Shown here piece after piece: positions 12,196 through 22,375 of a DNA stretch of 64,000 nt. The translations under genes were made by a program, and so were the position numbers. Position 1 is the stretch's first letter; each line of letters begins with the position of its first letter. The notes beneath the pieces are model-generated. The model saw only the letters and a program-made list of their open reading frames with translations. It had not been told where the DNA came from and searched no databases. This DNA is from Lanius collurio (lineage: Eukaryota; Chordata; Aves; Passeriformes; Laniidae). The stretch spans positions 2,096,000 to 2,159,999 of the forward strand of contig JACBWW010000069.1 in the NCBI GenBank assembly GCA_020086605.1, written 5' to 3'.

Positions 12196-15100
12196 AAGCA
12201 TTAGCACAGGAGGTGTAACCAGGGCTCCCCCTCTTTTGTTCCCCGTTTCCCTGGCTGTACAGCAGCTGGGCTGACGTTCACCAGATGTTCATGGGTTCAG
12301 AGGTGCCAGACTGCCTTTTGTGATCCATCCCAGAGATCTTGTGGCGCAGTGGCAACACAAATGCAGAGTATCATGGCTGGAGTTTGAGGTCTTGCTGGTG
12401 TTTCCCACACCTAGGATATCAATCCTAATTGCCATTTATTTTTCTTCTCATCTAGCTGTATCTCTATATCTTGTTTACTGTCACTCTGCACTAAGCTGTT
12501 ACTTCAAAGCATTTGCCTTGAATAATCACAATCAGTAAACTGCATAACAGCTTTGTTAAATACACTGCCTCTTCCCTCATAGTGTCATTCCTGGGAAGAA
12601 AAGACAAGCAGAAGCTGTGTATGTTGAATCCAGATCTGATTGCAGAGATAGCAGGGAGCTGAAGTGTGTCAACTAAGGGTTTAGGGAAGTTTGGGGCTAC
12701 ATTTTTTGTATTTGGGATGGCCTTTGCTCAGAAGCATGTCCCAAGTGAATCAGTGCCTGAATTCTGGAACAAAGAGACATAAACTCCCCACAATCCTTAA
12801 ATAGGAGGGCAAAAATGATGTAGAATTTATTTTCATAAGCAAAAGTTTTCTTAGCATGTGAAAAATTTGTTCTATGCTGCAAAACCCTCCACTTGCAGAC
12901 TGCTAGATGTGGCTGAGAACAGACTCTGTAAGTGTCATCCCTTTAGGGCGGTCAACAAAGAAAAATATTCATCCCCTGAGGCTCTGTCATGGAGCAGATA
13001 CATTAACTAGCAAAAATAAATCATATGCTTTCTAATAAAATATTCAATTGCTTGTTTGTTCTAACAAATACAAGAAATGGAGATTTAATCAAGGAAAACA
13101 AGACTTTACATCAGACCACAAGGTATTCCTGGCTAGAAGTCTGCCAATATGCTTGAATAATTCTGGTAATAGTAAAACTGAGCCATCCAAGGAGGGCAGC
13201 TCTTATGCTGATTTAGAGTCACAGCATTTTGGGAGACAAAGAAATAGCCAAATTAGCTCCTCAAAATTATAATTTATTACAGTTTTTCTAATGTCTCATC
13301 TTAGAGTCCAATAGAGACATGTTTCAGGTTTCTGCTCTGTTTATTTGTTTGGAAAAGCAGAGATGGTAATAAATTGGTAAATAATCAAAGTAAAGAGGAG
13401 ATTCAACCTGGCTGGGAGCTCTCCTGATGATTGCTGTCTAGGAGAGCAATTTCCCTCCTTCCATATATCAGTGCTTCACATTTTCCTCATCACATAGAAT
13501 TCCTTTCATCCAGCCAGACTAACACGGACTCTCAGACTGATAATTGGCACACACAGATATGAACTCCCTCTGTCTTTTCCCCCCAAGCCCCAATCCCCAC
13601 GCCTTCCCCCTGCCAAACCCTGCATTGTTCCAACCCCTTGCTCAAACAGACTGGAAAACTCCACCAAAGTTTTCATGAATAACATTGCAGTTTTTGGAAC
13701 CAATCCAGAGCCAGTTTGAAGATAATAGGAACACTGAGTACTAAATAACACACTGACAGAAGACATGACACCATGCTGGCAGAAGACATGTGTGCATGAC
13801 TTTTATAGTAACCAGGGCACTCATGGCTTGGGAGTCAGAGAACAGCAAAGGAAACTATTGGAAAAAAAGGCCAGTTTTTGATATCTCATGGCTTTAGCTG
13901 GAGAAGATTGTGTGTGATACAGGAGAGAGTTGGTGCCCTTTACAAAAAGCCTCTGTGCAGAAGCTGGAGCTGTGTTTCCTGATGACTTGATATTCAGAAG
14001 TAATGTGGAGATTCCTGGTATAGATATTGGATAGGAAATTCTGCTAAAAGACTCAACTCTGAAAATTAACAATGATGAATGGTGGATAAAGGCAGTTGAA
14101 AGGTTTCAGAGTTATCACATGACAGAAAGAAAACCTGACCATCTCCATCTCTTTAGGTTATTTAGAATGTCTTATTTTCCCTTATTTGCTAGTCTTTAAT
14201 CTATAGTCCACGCTCTTCTGCGTGTCCCACTTCATATCCAGAGAGTATCCAAGCCATCTTCCAATGTGTTCGCCCATCTGGAATGTCAAGTTAAATTAGT
14301 TGCCCTGGAGGGGATAAAAAATAAAAAGACTTATCTGTAGTGTTTTCTGGAAACTGTATCTCAACTCAGAAACACTCAGGAGGAAAATAGGACTTTAGAG
14401 CTAGCCCTTCCCAAAGCTGATGTGTTTTAGGTACTTTCATACTGCACTCAGACTGAGTTCAGCTGGAGGCAGGGGCAAGTCAGAGGTGGTGTCAGAGGTG
14501 GTGTCCTTGGTGTGCCTGGTCAGTGATTACTCAGTGTTATGTCTTTGTAGGTAGGAGTTAAACAAGGGGGGGAAAAAGGAAAAATATCTGAAAGTTGTGG
14601 ACTGTCAGTTCTCCTCCTGTAGGAAAAATCCTAGGACTGTGGCAGAAGTGAAGCTGGGCATTGCACAAACACTCAGATGGGTCTGGAAGGCTTTTTGAGT
14701 TGCTAGGTCCAGACTAACCCAAGGGAAGGGCCCTGTTTTTAAACATGCCCAACTCCCAGACTCTGCATGCTCCTCAAGGAGGTGTGCTTTGTGATGTCCA
14801 CCAGCTCATGGTGCCTACTGGGTTGTGAAGAAGGATCGTGTCCCACTGGGTGTCCCTTTGCTGACGCTGTGGTGGTGAGGGGGCTGAGGAGGGAGAACAC
14901 CATGGCGTGGAGCTGCTTTATCTCTTATTGCTTGTACAGGATTAAGTACTTTCAGTTCAACAGGAGATTATTTCTGTTTGAAGCCTTAACCATACACTGT
15001 AACGCTTAGATATAAAAAGGGCACGGAAGGCAAAGCATGGAGGAATTAAATTATATATTATATATGCATGCAACAGAACGAACCTTACGTCAGCCCCACG

Positions 15101-16376
15101 TTAGCTGTGAATATCTGTTCCACTTCATGAGAGCCCTTTCCTCTATTTATCACTATTTTCTAGGGGTATCAGAGGGTGTTTGTGCACACTGTCTGGAAGA
15201 GGACTGAATTCTCAGGAAAAACCCCCAGCCAGGACCAAAGGCCTGATGACAGTCGAGAAACGTCTCTATTCACAGGCACTCTTTACAGGTGATTGCTTAT
15301 GTATTAGAGATGTAAATGAGGGTTTTGTTTCAAATGAGGTAAATCTAAGATTACACTCCCATCGAAGAGTAAATGTTCCCTTTACCTTTCATGTGTAGTA
15401 GCTTGAAAGAGCCTACAAAACAATAAATTGCATTACAGAAGCTCCCACTGACACAACCATATGTTAGCAGTCTCTGTTTTGAAGGGTTACAGCTTGGTTG
15501 TAAGAATTTGCTGTGAGCTGAAATTTGGCAGTCTTTTCTGGGTAGTTAGATTTTAAAATGGCGCTACAAATGCATCCCAGTTCCTCAGGAGCTATCCCAA
15601 AAAGGGCAGAGTAGGAAAGAGCAAAGCAGGTTGAATTTGAGTTTGGCACTTATACAACTGAAAGCTGCCACTAATGTGGTGAAATGAAAATGTGTGTGGT
15701 GGCAGCACCCAGTCTGAGTTCCTCTGAGTTCCTCATGTTAAAAAATGAGCTGTAAACCACAATGAGGGGAGGAGCTGCCTTCTGGCACTGCAGCCTCAGC
15801 AGGTTGCAGCTCCTGAGGCTGTGGGAAGACAATGACCTGTGGTATTCAGGAACATGGTCAGTTTGCAATGAGTGAAAAGGGGATGTGAAGAGAGAAAGGC
15901 TCAAAGTTGAAGAGCAGACAGAAGTTGGTTTTTGTTGGGATTTTTTTTCCATGAGTCCTGAGTCATGCTGCCTTCATATTCTCAGTTCTTGGCTGTGAGG
16001 AAAATGGACAAACTTCCCTTCAGGAGCAGGTCCTGTGGCTGCCCAGCTGTGCTGGGTGTCCACGGGTGATGGGGTAGAAGTTTGTAATAAAACTGCTTAA
16101 AAAGAGAGAGGGGAGAGGAACGTCAACATCTGTCTTCACTGCTTTTATATTCATTATAGTTTAGTGCCTTTTCAGGTGACTGGGCTGTTGCTGATTTGAG
16201 GTGAGGGGAGCTCAGCCCCTTCCTAAAACACATTGGGCTCCATGGGACAGAATGAATATTCACATCTGCACAGTGGGAATCTGTGCCTTCTTTTAGTCCA
16301 ATTGGATGTACTTATCAAATCATGGAAAATGGGGCTTGAAGGGAGGTCAGGGTGTGCCTGCTCCACCCTGCTTACT
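12196..16376. other. Non-coding DNA, no recognised gene
   Basis: About 4.2 kb of AT-leaning intergenic sequence. Minor items are a near-duplicate 12-mer GTCAGAGGTGGT at about 14477-14501 and an AT-rich palindromic stretch at about 15048-15070 (TATATATTATATATGCATGCA). No exon, RNA gene or transposon is supported. Confidence 0.45.
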
Positions 16377-16645
16377 GATCATAGAACCCTAGAAGGTTTT
16401 AGTAGGAAGGGACATTACAGACCATCTAATTCCGAGTCCCCTGTTATGGGATGGACGCTTTCCCCCATCCCAGGTTGCTCCAAGCCCTGCCCAACCTGGC
16501 CTGGAACACTTCCAGGGATGGGTCAACCACAGCTTCTCTGGCAACCTGTGCCAGGGCCTCCCCACCCTCACAGGGAAGAATTCCTTCCCAATATCCCATC
16601 TGAACCCACTCTGTCAGTTTAAAGCCATTCCTCCTTGTCCTACCA
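16377..16645 (-). mobile_element. CR1 LINE fragment (3' end)
   Basis: Reverse-orientation CR1 3' end: 'catagaaccctagaagg' at the tail, then 'ccatcccaggttgctccaag', 'cctggaacacttccaggg', 'gcaacctgtgccagggcc', 'cagggaagaattccttccc' and 'aaagccattcctccttgtcc'. It is a few percent or more diverged from the other copies. Confidence 0.95.
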
Positions 16646-17474
16646 ATCAGTTTTGAACTTAATCGGTGGTCTGGCAGGTATGGGTGAATGTCTGGCAGGA
16701 AGGTTTTTCTTTTGACAACATTCTGGAGATGTCATTTATCTTTGTCTTGTTCCGGAAAATCTGATTACTTGGTGCCATTTGGATATTCCTAGCTGAAAGA
16801 TTTAAAAAAACCTCACAAATCTTCAGTCATGTGACCAAAGCAGCAAATTTTCTTCACACAGCGTCCCAATAGACCACTTTGAATAAGGAACTGGAGAAAG
16901 ACGTCTGTAAAATGTGTTTTAGGCCCTGGATAGGCTGACTTATCCCATGGATGTGCTCCTTCCTGGCTGCTGACTTCTCAGAGGATGCAGAGAGACTCTT
17001 GTGTGTCAGGGTTGGAAGACTAAAACTGTTGGATGGGTCAAAGCTTGAACAAATCTCCCGAATCCATCCGGGAAGGCTGTACAGAGACACGAGCTGAATC
17101 TTTTGTGGCTGCCTTTACTACAAACCCTGCTCTTCTCTGCTGAGCAGTCTCCTGAGTTGCTTTACAGGGACGATCTAATGTGTTGTATGAAAAGTAAAGA
17201 AATTAAATAGCAAGTGTTCCACTTGACCAAAAGGTCAAAGTCTCGGCGATTAAAACGCTCTGTTATTTTAAGATCAGGGAATGTCACATAACCATTATAT
17301 ATAAATGGCAAAGCTTCTGTGTGTGCTGACTGCTGAAGAGCCTTGCTCACTCTGCCCTTGGGGGTGGCAGATGAATCCTCTATCCTGAAGCAGTTCCCAC
17401 ATCCTACAAATAGTTCTGCATGGATGGCAGGCGAAGCAACCCATACAGTCTGAGAGATTCAATACACTTTGTAC
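16646..17474. other. Non-coding DNA, nothing recognised
   Basis: Mixed sequence between two CR1 fragments. No feature is supported. Confidence 0.45.
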
Positions 17475-17570
17475 AATCAGAGGATGGTTTGGGCTTGAAG
17501 GCACCTCAAAGACCATCCAATTCCAACCCCCTGCCCTGGGCAGGGACACCAGCCACAGCTTCCCCTTTCC
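17475..17570 (-). mobile_element. Short CR1 LINE 3' fragment
   Basis: The reversed CR1 tail 'gaggatggtttgggcttgaa', then 'aaagaccatccaattccaac' and 'ccctgccctgggcagggaca', followed by 'ccagccacagcttcccctt'. The step from 'cagggacacc' straight to 'agccacagctt' skips text present in fuller copies, so an internal deletion is likely. Confidence 0.85.
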
Positions 17571-17765
17571 AGCTCTATGTGTGCAATGCTGTAATTCTTG
17601 CACTGCTCTTCCTTGAGCATTCTGGTGATGTTTTCTCTTCTTATTCCCTCTTAGTTAAAAATATCAAAGTTGACATAAAATATATGGACTTCATAATGCA
17701 AATTTTTTGTTCTGGAAATGTCCCACTCCTTGCAAGGGGGTGACCAGTGGATGGGGCCATGCAAC

Positions 17766-18198
17766 TGTAGTGGTTTAGGAATGGTACTCCCTAATTCTGT
17801 GCCTCCACCCGCTAAACCACGCCACACTCTCTCCTGCTCCATCTCTCCACTGCAGCAGGATGGGGAGGAGAATTTGAGACAGAAAAACAAAGATCACGGG
17901 TTGAGGCAAGAGCAATTTACTGGAAGCAGCAATGAGATAAGAAAACAAACAGTAACAACAACAATAATAATGAGAGTGGGTACAAGAAAAGACATAATTC
18001 ACATGGGAACTCCTCTGATAATAAACAGTACTGGACAGTTTCCTCTGCCACGAGAGAGAACCTGTTCTCTTTGGATGAGAGTCTCTCCCCTGGCCCTGTC
18101 AATGACATGAGTTGGAATAAAATAACCTCTGCGTTCTGGCCATGCCCTTCTGTCTACTGCCAAAAATTAACCCTGTCCTGCCCAGAACCAGGACAACA
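17766..18198 (-). mobile_element. Solo LTR, ERVL-like endogenous retrovirus
   Basis: A 433-bp element. Read on the minus strand it starts TGTTGTCCTGGTT and ends CTAAACCACTACA, so it has TG...CA termini. The bases beside it are GCAAC on the left and GCAAA on the right, a 5-bp target-site duplication with one change. Near its 3' part (minus strand) it reads AGTAAATTGCTCTTGCCTCAACC, the position of the polyadenylation region in avian ERVL-like LTRs. No internal viral sequence adjoins it, so it is the product of recombination between two LTRs. The family name comes from memory of avian repeats. The termini and duplication are read directly. Confidence 0.8.
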
Positions 18199-19149
18199 GC
18201 AAACCAAAGATAGGTTTTACCTTGATTTTGACTGGACTTTGCAGATCTTCTGAGAAGGGACTGAAACATCTCTGACCTACACAGTGCTGGGATACAACTG
18301 TGAGACATAAATAAATGCTCACAGAAAGCTGGGATGATATACTTAGCTTTTGCTTCTATCTTTCCACATCAGGGAAATAATAGGATGGGGTGTCAGTGGA
18401 TAAATGAAATATTTATTTTATTTGACAGTTTGCAAATATTGTTATACAAGTGGATTGTGCTGCTTTGGACTTTAGGTGGTGTTAGATTTGGCTTTAAATG
18501 ATGAAGTCCAGGACACTGATGGATGAGAATGAGAAAGGGTCAGGAAGGTCATTTACAGTTAAAATAAATACCTTGAAGTTCAGATAATTCATAATCCTTG
18601 CCCTCAAATCCTGCCTGTTATAGAAATGTATTTAACAATAATACTGACCTGAAATAAACTCTTTGAATTAACTGCTTTTTTCAAGTGTGTCAGACAGAGC
18701 TGGAAATTCAGGGAGGATGAGGTCTGAGGTCCCAACAAAACAGTCTCTCTCTGCTGGCATCCCCTACCACACCCTGGGATGTCTTCTTTTAATGATAAAA
18801 TGCTTCTTTTTCAATTCTACATGCATTTCTTCTCCAATGGATTCTTGAAATTGAACTTAATCTTCTGCTGTGAAGAAGATATCAGAAGGGTCAAAGGAAA
18901 CAAGAGAAAAATTATATTTTCACATGCATTTTTTTTTATATGAATAAACACTTACAAAGCTCTGTAGCCTTCCAGAATAGAGCAGTGGGGAGATGCTGAA
19001 CTCTCCTCCTTTCTCTCTCCATTTCCATCCCAGCTTTATTTTCCCTTCTGCTTAGGAGGAAGAGATGCAAAAAGAGCAATTTGTCCTTTGCATGCTGTTT
19101 CGAGAGTTGAGGGAGTGTCTTGACTCACTCACAAAATGATGAATTATAG
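18199..19149. other. AT-rich non-coding DNA
   Basis: No gene or clear repeat. The segment is AT-rich with short homopolymer runs. Confidence 0.45.
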
Positions 19150-19262
19150 ATTCATTGAGCAATAGGGCTGGAAGATACCTCCGAGACCTCCAGTGCTGGA
19201 AATTGCACCGTCTCACCAGATAATCTGTTCCAGCGTGTCACCATCCATCTGTTAAGCAGAGG
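19150..19262 (-). mobile_element. Degraded CR1 LINE fragment
   Basis: Reverse orientation: 'agattcattgagcaatagggctggaaga' region, 'acctccgagacctcc', then 'ataatctgttccagcgtgtc' and 'accatccatctgttaa', which parallel CR1 'gggacctc...cctgttccagtgtttcaccaccctctctgt'. Much intervening CR1 text is missing, so this is an old, internally deleted relic. Confidence 0.55.
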
Positions 19263-19489
19263 ATCACAGCATCAGCTTTTGCCTTGGGCCTTCAGTCCTG
19301 GGCAGGCCAGGGCTGCTCTCTGAACAGGAGATTGGTGAACCTGTTTTGCTCCTTGCACACGAATTATTTGTGTTTTGGCACTTGCGAGGGGCAGAGGCCC
19401 CTGGCCAGACCCCTGGTATTCACAGCCAACACAAACAGAGCACAGAAAGTGTATTAGAGAGCCCTCTTCTTCCTCCTCCTCCTCTTCCT

Positions 19490-19694
19490 CATGATGGTGT
19501 TCAGGAGATGTGGGTGGGATGTTTCAGTATGGAGAGGAGCAGCTGAGGGAGCTGGAAAGGGGCTCAGCCTGGAGCAAAGGAGGCTCAGGGGGAACCTTGT
19601 GGCTCTGCACAAGTCCCTGACAGGAGGGGGCTCAGGGGGGGTCGGGCTCTGCTCCCAGGAAACAGGGGACACAATGAGAAGAAACCTCATAGGC
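19490..19694 (+). mobile_element. CR1 LINE, 5' part of a copy split by a later insertion
   Basis: Plus-strand CR1 text: 'ggtgttcaggagatg', 'cagctgagggagctgg', 'aaaggggctcagcctggagc', 'aaaggaggctcaggggga', 'tcgggctctgctcccaggaa', breaking off after 'agaaacctcatagg'. Compared with the continuous copy at 29299-29840, the text stops just before 'ctgtgccaggggag', which reappears at 20473. The two parts are therefore one copy. Confidence 0.9.
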
Positions 19695-20472
19695 AAACCT
19701 ATGGGAATGAACTGGACTCTTAGAGTCCCTGTTGTAATTTCATAAAGCATGGGGGGTACAGCAATTGTGAGCCAAGGTACCTCTGCTGGAGTCTGAAGCA
19801 GCAAAGTGATATGGTACTACGGCATTGTTAATGTATCTTTTCTCCATTTTTTTGGGCTCCAGAGTGCAGGACTCAGTTTACCATCACCTGGAGGGGTTGG
19901 GGGTGCATGGTCCCACCCTTTGACATGGATTGATACAGACCTCAGTAGAAGGGAACATAGAAAGGTGCATGTGAGCATGGCCTCTGTTCCTAGAGATGAG
20001 GATGTTTCTAGAGATAAAGATGCTTCCTAGAGATAAGTGAAGAGAACCTTGCTTCTAACAGCTCAGCCTTAAATTGGTACCCCATGAACTCAAAAATTGA
20101 AATCCTCAAAAGCAGCTGTGGGGAAAGCTGTGATTTGTGGGAAGGGACTCTTTACATGCATGCAGAGAACCACCTGAGTGGTGGACTTGATGTGAAGCTC
20201 CAGCCACAGGAGAGTCGTTCTTGTGGAAATGTTTCCAGAGCATAAGCAAGAGAGACTCAGAGACTCCACTCTCTCTATGTGAACTGAAAAAGACTATTAT
20301 AGAGGTGCTAAGCTGACTGAGAGACTTGAAAGTTGTTTTCCCTTTGCCAGTAAGAGAAGAGAGAAAAAGTGGGGGGAGAGAGTGGTGTTCTGAGGGTTTA
20401 GTCTGATTCTGACTTTTGTTTCTTTCTTTTAGGACTGTTAATAAACTTCTTTATAGTCTTTTAAGTTGAGTA
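19695..20472 (+). mobile_element. Insertion inside CR1, probable solo LTR
   Basis: About 778 bp between the two halves of one CR1 copy, flanked by AGGC on both sides (a 4- to 5-bp duplication, TAGGC/AAGGC). A TGTTGTAATTTC start-like sequence is at 19730. Towards the other end a pyrimidine tract is followed by AATAAA at 20440-20445, as at the end of an LTR R region. No protein-coding viral sequence is seen. The 35 bases before TGTTG and the absence of a clear CA end leave the exact borders open, so the LTR identity is an inference. It is younger than the CR1 it interrupts. Confidence 0.65.
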
Positions 20473-20717
20473 AGGCTATACCAGGGGAGTTTTAGATTGG
20501 ACATGAAGGAAAATATCTTCACCAGAATGGTGGTCCAGCCATGACACAGCTGCCCAGGGCAGTGGTGGAGTCCCCATCCCTGGAGGGATTTAGAAGCCAT
20601 GTGGAAGTGGCACTTGGAGACAGGGGTCAGTGGTGGCCCTGGCAGTGCTGGTTCAGCAGTTTGACCAAGTGACCTGGGAGATCTTTTCCAACCTAAATGA
20701 TTCCATGATTCCATTGT
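20473..20717 (+). mobile_element. CR1 LINE, 3' part of the split copy
   Basis: Continues the copy begun at 19490: 'ggctataccaggggag', 'tttagattggacatgaagg', 'cagctgcccagggcagtgg', 'tggagtccccatccctggag', 'gggagatcttttccaaccta' and the tail 'aatgattccatgattcc'. Order and orientation fit directly onto the first part. Confidence 0.9.
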
Positions 20718-22031
20718 CTTTGTCCTCAATGTCTGAGATGATGCTGTACATGGAGACAGGAGAGGGAACATCAGGAAACCTATCCCACCTTCTGTGTCAC
20801 CTGGTGAGGCAGAAGCTGGCTGGGGCTGGGTGGCTTGGAGGGTTGCAGCTGTGATTCGTGCTCCTCGTGCTCTGGCTGCACCTTGTCACCAGGTCCAAAG
20901 GGACATGGATATCCATCTGCTTTATCTAGTGAGAAAATGGATTTGTACCAGCCTGCCCACCATGGCAGTTCCCCAATGGGACTGTTCAGAGCTCTGCAAA
21001 AACAAGAAAAAGAGAATTTATCTTCCCTTATTGCCTTCTATCCCAATACACAACGTTATTCTTACACATTCCACAGAACATGCGAGACTTGTCCCAGCTG
21101 CCTCCTCCCCGTGCAGATTGTGCACTATTTATACGTTATACACACATGCTATTTAACGTACTTTTCATTTTTTTAACAGCAGCCAAAGAATCTTTTGCTA
21201 ACACAAATCTTATTTTCACATGTGGCTTTGTATAATGAATTTTTCAAAGATTTCCACACCTACTCTAAGTGAAATTATATCTTGAGGAAAGTATAGCTTG
21301 ATTGTTTATTCTGAACCATGTTGAAGCTCCTGCCTTTCCCGTTTTAATCTAAATTGCTCTTTTGAATGTGTTTTATATTAGAATTTGGAAACAGATACAG
21401 TTCTTTTATTTTTATTTGTTCTCCTTTTTTTCAATTATTTTTTTTTTTTACACACAAGCTTGAATGCACATATATTATTATGGCTGTCTTTCTGCCATTT
21501 ACAAAGGAAATGTACACCCTGACAATATAGCATGCACCAAATCAATGAAATATCCTGTGTTTTCTATTCATTAAGCCCCTAAAGCACTATGCACAAATTC
21601 CCTCACTTTAATTACACACCTCAGGGATGTGCAGGCCAAAAGGAGGCAGTCAGACAAAAAAGCCTGGTCTCTGCCAAAAGGAAAAAAAAAATTACTGGTA
21701 AACATTTATTTTCAGTGGGGAAATCTGCTATTAATTCATATAGTGACTTTCCCCAGCTGAAATAATGAGGAAAGCCAAGTGAACCAAATGTTCACAGTGA
21801 GCAAACATGAACAGTAGGAAGTCAGCCCATCTTGTATTTACATGTTTATTCCATCAGCCTTTGAAGAACGTTTTCACAATTCTTTATTTTTTGCGTGTGT
21901 GTTTGTGTCTCGAGTGTCAACGTTTACTCACACTCCTGGGAGGGTGGGGGGTGACTCATTAAGGAATTGGATTTGAAAAAGATGCTCAGATTCAGACTGT
22001 CCCATCCGGAAGGGGCAGTTAAAATTGTAGT
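20718..22031. other. AT-rich non-coding DNA
   Basis: No exon or transposon recognised. From about 21170 to 21640 it is strongly AT-rich and repeat-free with T tracts (for example 21438-21449). It could be regulatory DNA, but there is no specific evidence. Confidence 0.4.
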
Positions 22032-22375
22032 ATAATAGAATAATAGAATGGTTTGGGTTGGAAGGGACCTTAAAACCCATCTTTTTCTGACCCCCTGCCA
22101 TGGGCAGGGACACCTTCCACTAGTCCAGGTTGTCCAACATGGCCTTGGACATTTCCAGGGACCCAGGGGCTGCCACAGCTTCTCCGGACAACCTGTGCCA
22201 GGGCCTCACCACCATCACAGGGAAGAATTTCTTCCCAATATCCCGTCTAACCTTGCCCTTTGGAAGTGGGAAGCCATTCCCCCTTCTCCTGTCACTCCAT
22301 GATCTTGTCCAAAGTCCCTCTCCAGCTCTGTTGTAGCCCATTTGGGTACTGGAAGGGACTCTCAGGCCTTCATTT
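22032..22375 (-). mobile_element. CR1 LINE fragment (3' end)
   Basis: Reverse orientation with a well-kept tail 'aatagaatggtttgggttgg', 'aagggaccttaaaac', then 'ccctgccatgggcagggac', 'ttccagggacccagggg', 'gacaacctgtgccagggcc', 'cagggaagaatttcttcccaa' and 'aaagtccctctccagctctg'. About 345 bp, 5'-truncated. Confidence 0.95.

Noticed and set aside
11780..12274. 164-codon Pro-rich ORF
   Set aside because: Antisense to a CR1 3' region. The same peptide phrases appear from the CR1 at 29269-29673 minus.
12341..12375. GTGGCGCAGTGGCAACAC, reminiscent of a tRNA-derived A-box region
   Set aside because: No B box or tRNA fold follows, so neither a tRNA nor a tRNA-derived SINE is supported.
17718..18110. 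130-codon ORF
   Set aside because: Lies within the solo LTR, which is non-coding.
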